Shown in pieces: positions 6,584 to 7,888 of a DNA stretch of 7,888 nucleotides. Positions within the stretch are counted from its first letter, which is position 1, and every line of letters begins with the position of its first letter. A program made the translations under genes and the position numbers. The DNA lies in NCBI GenBank assembly GCA_900556555.1, contig USPF01000073.1, positions 1 to 7,888 on the forward strand, written 5' to 3'. Below the pieces are notes generated by a model. It searched no databases. It saw only the letters and a program-made list of their open reading frames with translations, and had not been told where the DNA came from. Origin of the DNA: an uncultured Blautia sp. Its GTDB lineage: Bacteria > Bacillota > Clostridia > Lachnospirales > Lachnospiraceae.

Positions 6584-6780
6584 CGAGTTTGCGTTGCATT
6601 TTGAGCCGCGTCTCTGTTTGGATGCAAAAAGATACCTTGTTAAGTTTTCATATCTTGGGAAAGAAAAGGGGTCCAGCCTTTTCCGGCCTGCGAAGCTATG
6701 TTACACGAAAGGGGCATAAAACGAGAGCGTGCGTGACCAGATATGGTAAAATAGTGTTCGATTCAATTTTTTAACAAATG
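6584..6780 (+). other. Non-coding spacer with exonuclease promoter
   Basis: No credible gene lies here. Open frames crossing it (starting at 6501 and 6565) begin inside the tmRNA or its terminator and lack ribosome binding sites. It holds a 7-base-pair hairpin (GAAAAGG 6663-6669 / CCTTTTC 6677-6683) without a following T run. An extended -10 candidate TGGTAAAAT (6744-6752, -10 at 6747-6752) has no clear -35 and could drive the exonuclease gene about 40 bases downstream. The promoter reading is tentative. Confidence 0.4.
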
Positions 6781-6785
6781 AGGAG
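6781..6785 (+). promoter_or_regulatory. Ribosome binding site fixing the exonuclease start
   Basis: AGGAG lies 8 bases before the ATG at 6794. The frame also contains a GTG at 6785, but that codon overlaps this site, so the ATG is the real start. Confidence 0.8.
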
Positions 6786-6793
6786 TGAAAACA

Positions 6794-7354
6794 ATGGAGT
6801 GTTGTAATTTTGCGGTCATTGATACAGAGACCAACTGGAACGATGAAGTGATGTCAATCGGAATCGTGGCGGCAGACGCAAGAAGTAAGGAAAAAATCGA
6901 TTCGCTCTACTATATCATTTCACCAGAATATCAGGTGGGAGGGATATATTCGGCAGAGCTTGGATTTTGTGAACATGGAATCAGTGTGGCAAGCAGAAAG
7001 CAGGCATTAAAGGAGATCAGGCAATGGCTGGACGCATATAAAATAGAGAAATTGTTTGCGTACAATGCTTCATTTGACAAGCGCCATTTGTGGGAATATG
7101 CAATGTTTGAATGGTATGATATTATGCGTCTGGCGGCGTACCGTCAGTATAATCGGGCGATCCCGGCCTGTGCGGACTGCTGTAAGACGGGCAAACTGAA
7201 ACGTGGATATGGTGTGGAGGAGATTTTTAAAATGCTCACAGGAGATGATCGGTATAGCGAGACGCATAATGCGGTTCGGGATGCTGAGGATGAATTGAGA
7301 ATCATCCAGTTGCTTGGGCATGGCCTGCAACAGTATGAGATAGCACGTATCTAA
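6794..7354 (+). CDS. DEDDh-type 3'-5' exonuclease (DnaQ/RNase T-like), stand-alone
   Basis: A 186-residue single-domain exonuclease of the DnaQ-like superfamily. All three Exo motifs are visible: Exo I FAVIDTETN with Asp10 and Glu12, Exo II AYNASFDKRHL with Asp95, and Exo III HNAVRDAEDEL with His158 and Asp163, spaced H-x4-D as in the DEDDh group. These residues bind two metal ions and trim DNA or RNA from the 3' end. The protein lacks any polymerase, helicase or BRCT part, so it is not a classical PolC or DinG, and whether the natural substrate is DNA or RNA is not decidable from sequence. Before Exo III is a cysteine cluster, ACADCCK (Cys126, 129, 130), that might bind metal. Translation starts at the ATG 8 bases after AGGAG. 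It stands alone on the + strand after the tmRNA terminator, with no terminator seen after it. Confidence 0.9.
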   Translation: MECCNFAVIDTETNWNDEVMSIGIVAADARSKEKIDSLYYIISPEYQVGGIYSAELGFCEHGISVASRKQALKEIRQWLDAYKIEKLFAYNASFDKRHLWEYAMFEWYDIMRLAAYRQYNRAIPACADCCKTGKLKRGYGVEEIFKMLTGDDRYSETHNAVRDAEDELRIIQLLGHGLQQYEIARI

Positions 7355-7419
7355 TGGACAAAAAATATACCAAGGTCAGTAGGCCAATACCAAAGCACAG
7401 GGCAGTTTCAGATGAATAA
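7354..7419 (+). CDS. Possible 21-codon leader-like small ORF overlapping the exonuclease stop
   Basis: The exonuclease stop is in a TAATG arrangement, so an ATG at 7354 could be read by re-initiating ribosomes. The frame runs 21 codons to TAA at 7417-7419. It starts MDKKYTKVSRP and ends KHRAVSDE, which is basic and hydrophilic with no membrane segment. No proper ribosome binding site precedes it and I recognise no family. It could well be chance. Confidence 0.15.
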   Translation: MDKKYTKVSRPIPKHRAVSDE

Positions 7420-7424
7420 TCTGG

Positions 7425-7453
7425 TGGAAAATCATATGGAAAACAGGTATAAT
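7425..7453 (+). promoter_or_regulatory. Promoter of the AgrA/LytR-like regulator gene
   Basis: A perfect -10 TATAAT (7448-7453) lies 17 bases after TGGAAA (7425-7430, four of six matches to TTGACA). The transcript would start near 7460, giving a leader of about 29 bases before the ATG at 7489. The regulator can therefore be expressed separately from the exonuclease. Confidence 0.65.
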
Positions 7454-7478
7454 ACAATACTGAGATATGAGAGTGATC

Positions 7479-7485
7479 GAGGTGG
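7479..7485 (+). promoter_or_regulatory. Ribosome binding site of the AgrA/LytR-like regulator
   Basis: GAGGTGG, with the GAGG core ending 6 bases before the ATG at 7489. It supports the start of a gene that otherwise has no stop codon in the window. Confidence 0.7.
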
Positions 7486-7488
7486 ATT

Positions 7489-7888
7489 ATGTACTATATT
7501 GCAATCTGTGATGATGAAATAGAATTTGTTTCTGAACTAAAAGATCTGTTGAAACGATATTCCGGGGAAACAGGGATAGAACTTATGATAGCTGAGTATC
7601 GGAATGGGCAGGAGCTGATCGAGAATTATGATACAACTACCGATCTGATTTTCCTTGATATTCAGATGAATAAGATGGACGGGCTGACGGCTGCAGGAAA
7701 AATACGGGAACTGGATGAAGAAGTCAGCATTATTTTCTTAACATCCTTAAAGCAGTATGCTCTGGAAGGATATCAATATCAGGCTGTGAACTATATTATA
7801 AAGCCGATGAAATATATCCGCCTGAAAACAGAGATGAATAGCTGGATTGAAAGACACAGACACAAAAATCCCTATATTGTCGTGCAGA
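7489..7888 (+). CDS. AgrA/LytR-like (LytTR-family) response regulator, N-terminal part, cut by the window edge
   Basis: 133 codons are visible from the ATG at 7489, with no stop before the right edge. They form a complete receiver domain: MYYIAICDDE with Asp8-Asp9, phospho-acceptor Asp57 in LIFLDIQMNKMDGL, Thr85 in IIFLTS and Lys105 in NYIIKPM. The Y-x-I-A-I-C-D-D-E opening, the ALEGYQYQAVNYIIKP block and the basic linker that leads into NPYIVVQ are typical of regulators whose next domain is LytTR, a DNA-binding fold used by AgrA, LytR and bacteriocin regulators. That second domain is out of view, so the class is inferred from the receiver. Such genes usually sit beside a 10TM or GHKL-type histidine kinase and sometimes a peptide signal gene, which would lie to the right. 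It has its own promoter and ribosome binding site. Confidence 0.85.
   Translation, partial: MYYIAICDDEIEFVSELKDLLKRYSGETGIELMIAEYRNGQELIENYDTTTDLIFLDIQMNKMDGLTAAGKIRELDEEVSIIFLTSLKQYALEGYQYQAVNYIIKPMKYIRLKTEMNSWIERHRHKNPYIVVQ

Noticed and set aside
6501..6774. Two short + strand frames starting in the tmRNA and in its terminator
   Set aside because: They start inside a structured RNA or terminator hairpin, and their peptides resemble nothing.
7070..7330. - strand frame opposite the exonuclease
   Set aside because: The + strand frame holds all DEDDh motifs, and the reverse frame is a shadow.

Overview
The window looks like chromosomal DNA of an anaerobic Gram-positive Firmicute, most likely a Lachnospiraceae-type member of the Clostridia. 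This is inferred from the strong AGGAGG-type ribosome binding sites, moderate-to-low GC, the tmRNA type, the large 2-hydroxyacyl-CoA dehydratase-activase family protein and the style of the regulators. No single gene proves the genus.

Layout. (1) Bases 1-1401, + strand: the 3' part of a large CoA-dehydratase activase-family gene whose beginning lies outside the window. It meets an opposing operon at a long perfect hairpin (1406-1457) that can terminate transcription from both sides. (2) Bases 1469-6002, - strand: a tightly packed four-gene operon, read from right to left. It holds an OmpR/PhoB-type response regulator, its membrane histidine kinase (4-base ATGA overlap), uracil-DNA glycosylase (ung) and a 14-helix-type MOP-superfamily lipid/polysaccharide flippase of the SpoVB/MurJ-like group. 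(3) Bases 6003-6204: a divergent control region with a leftward extended -10 promoter surrounded by repeated TTTGAC elements, and a rightward near-consensus promoter for the tmRNA. (4) Bases 6205-6551, + strand: tmRNA (ssrA), with the alanine-type G3.U acceptor pair, an encoded tag ANNKVALAA and no encoded CCA, followed by a strong intrinsic terminator. (5) Bases 6552-7888, + strand: a short non-coding stretch, a small stand-alone DEDDh 3'-5' exonuclease, and the first 133 codons of an AgrA/LytR-like response regulator that runs off the right edge.

How the parts work together. The two-component system senses something at the envelope and probably controls its own operon. That operon carries a lipid-linked sugar flippase, so an envelope role is a reasonable guess, while ung may simply be a co-transcribed housekeeping gene. 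tmRNA rescues stalled ribosomes and tags their products for degradation. The genes to the right of ssrA sit in a place where integrative elements often insert, but no integrase or full attachment-site repeat is visible here.

Most of the window is ordinary core genome. I did not find a convincing previously undescribed system. The most useful second looks are the operon composition, the repeated operator-like elements, the tmRNA tag and leader, and the ssrA-adjacent right flank.
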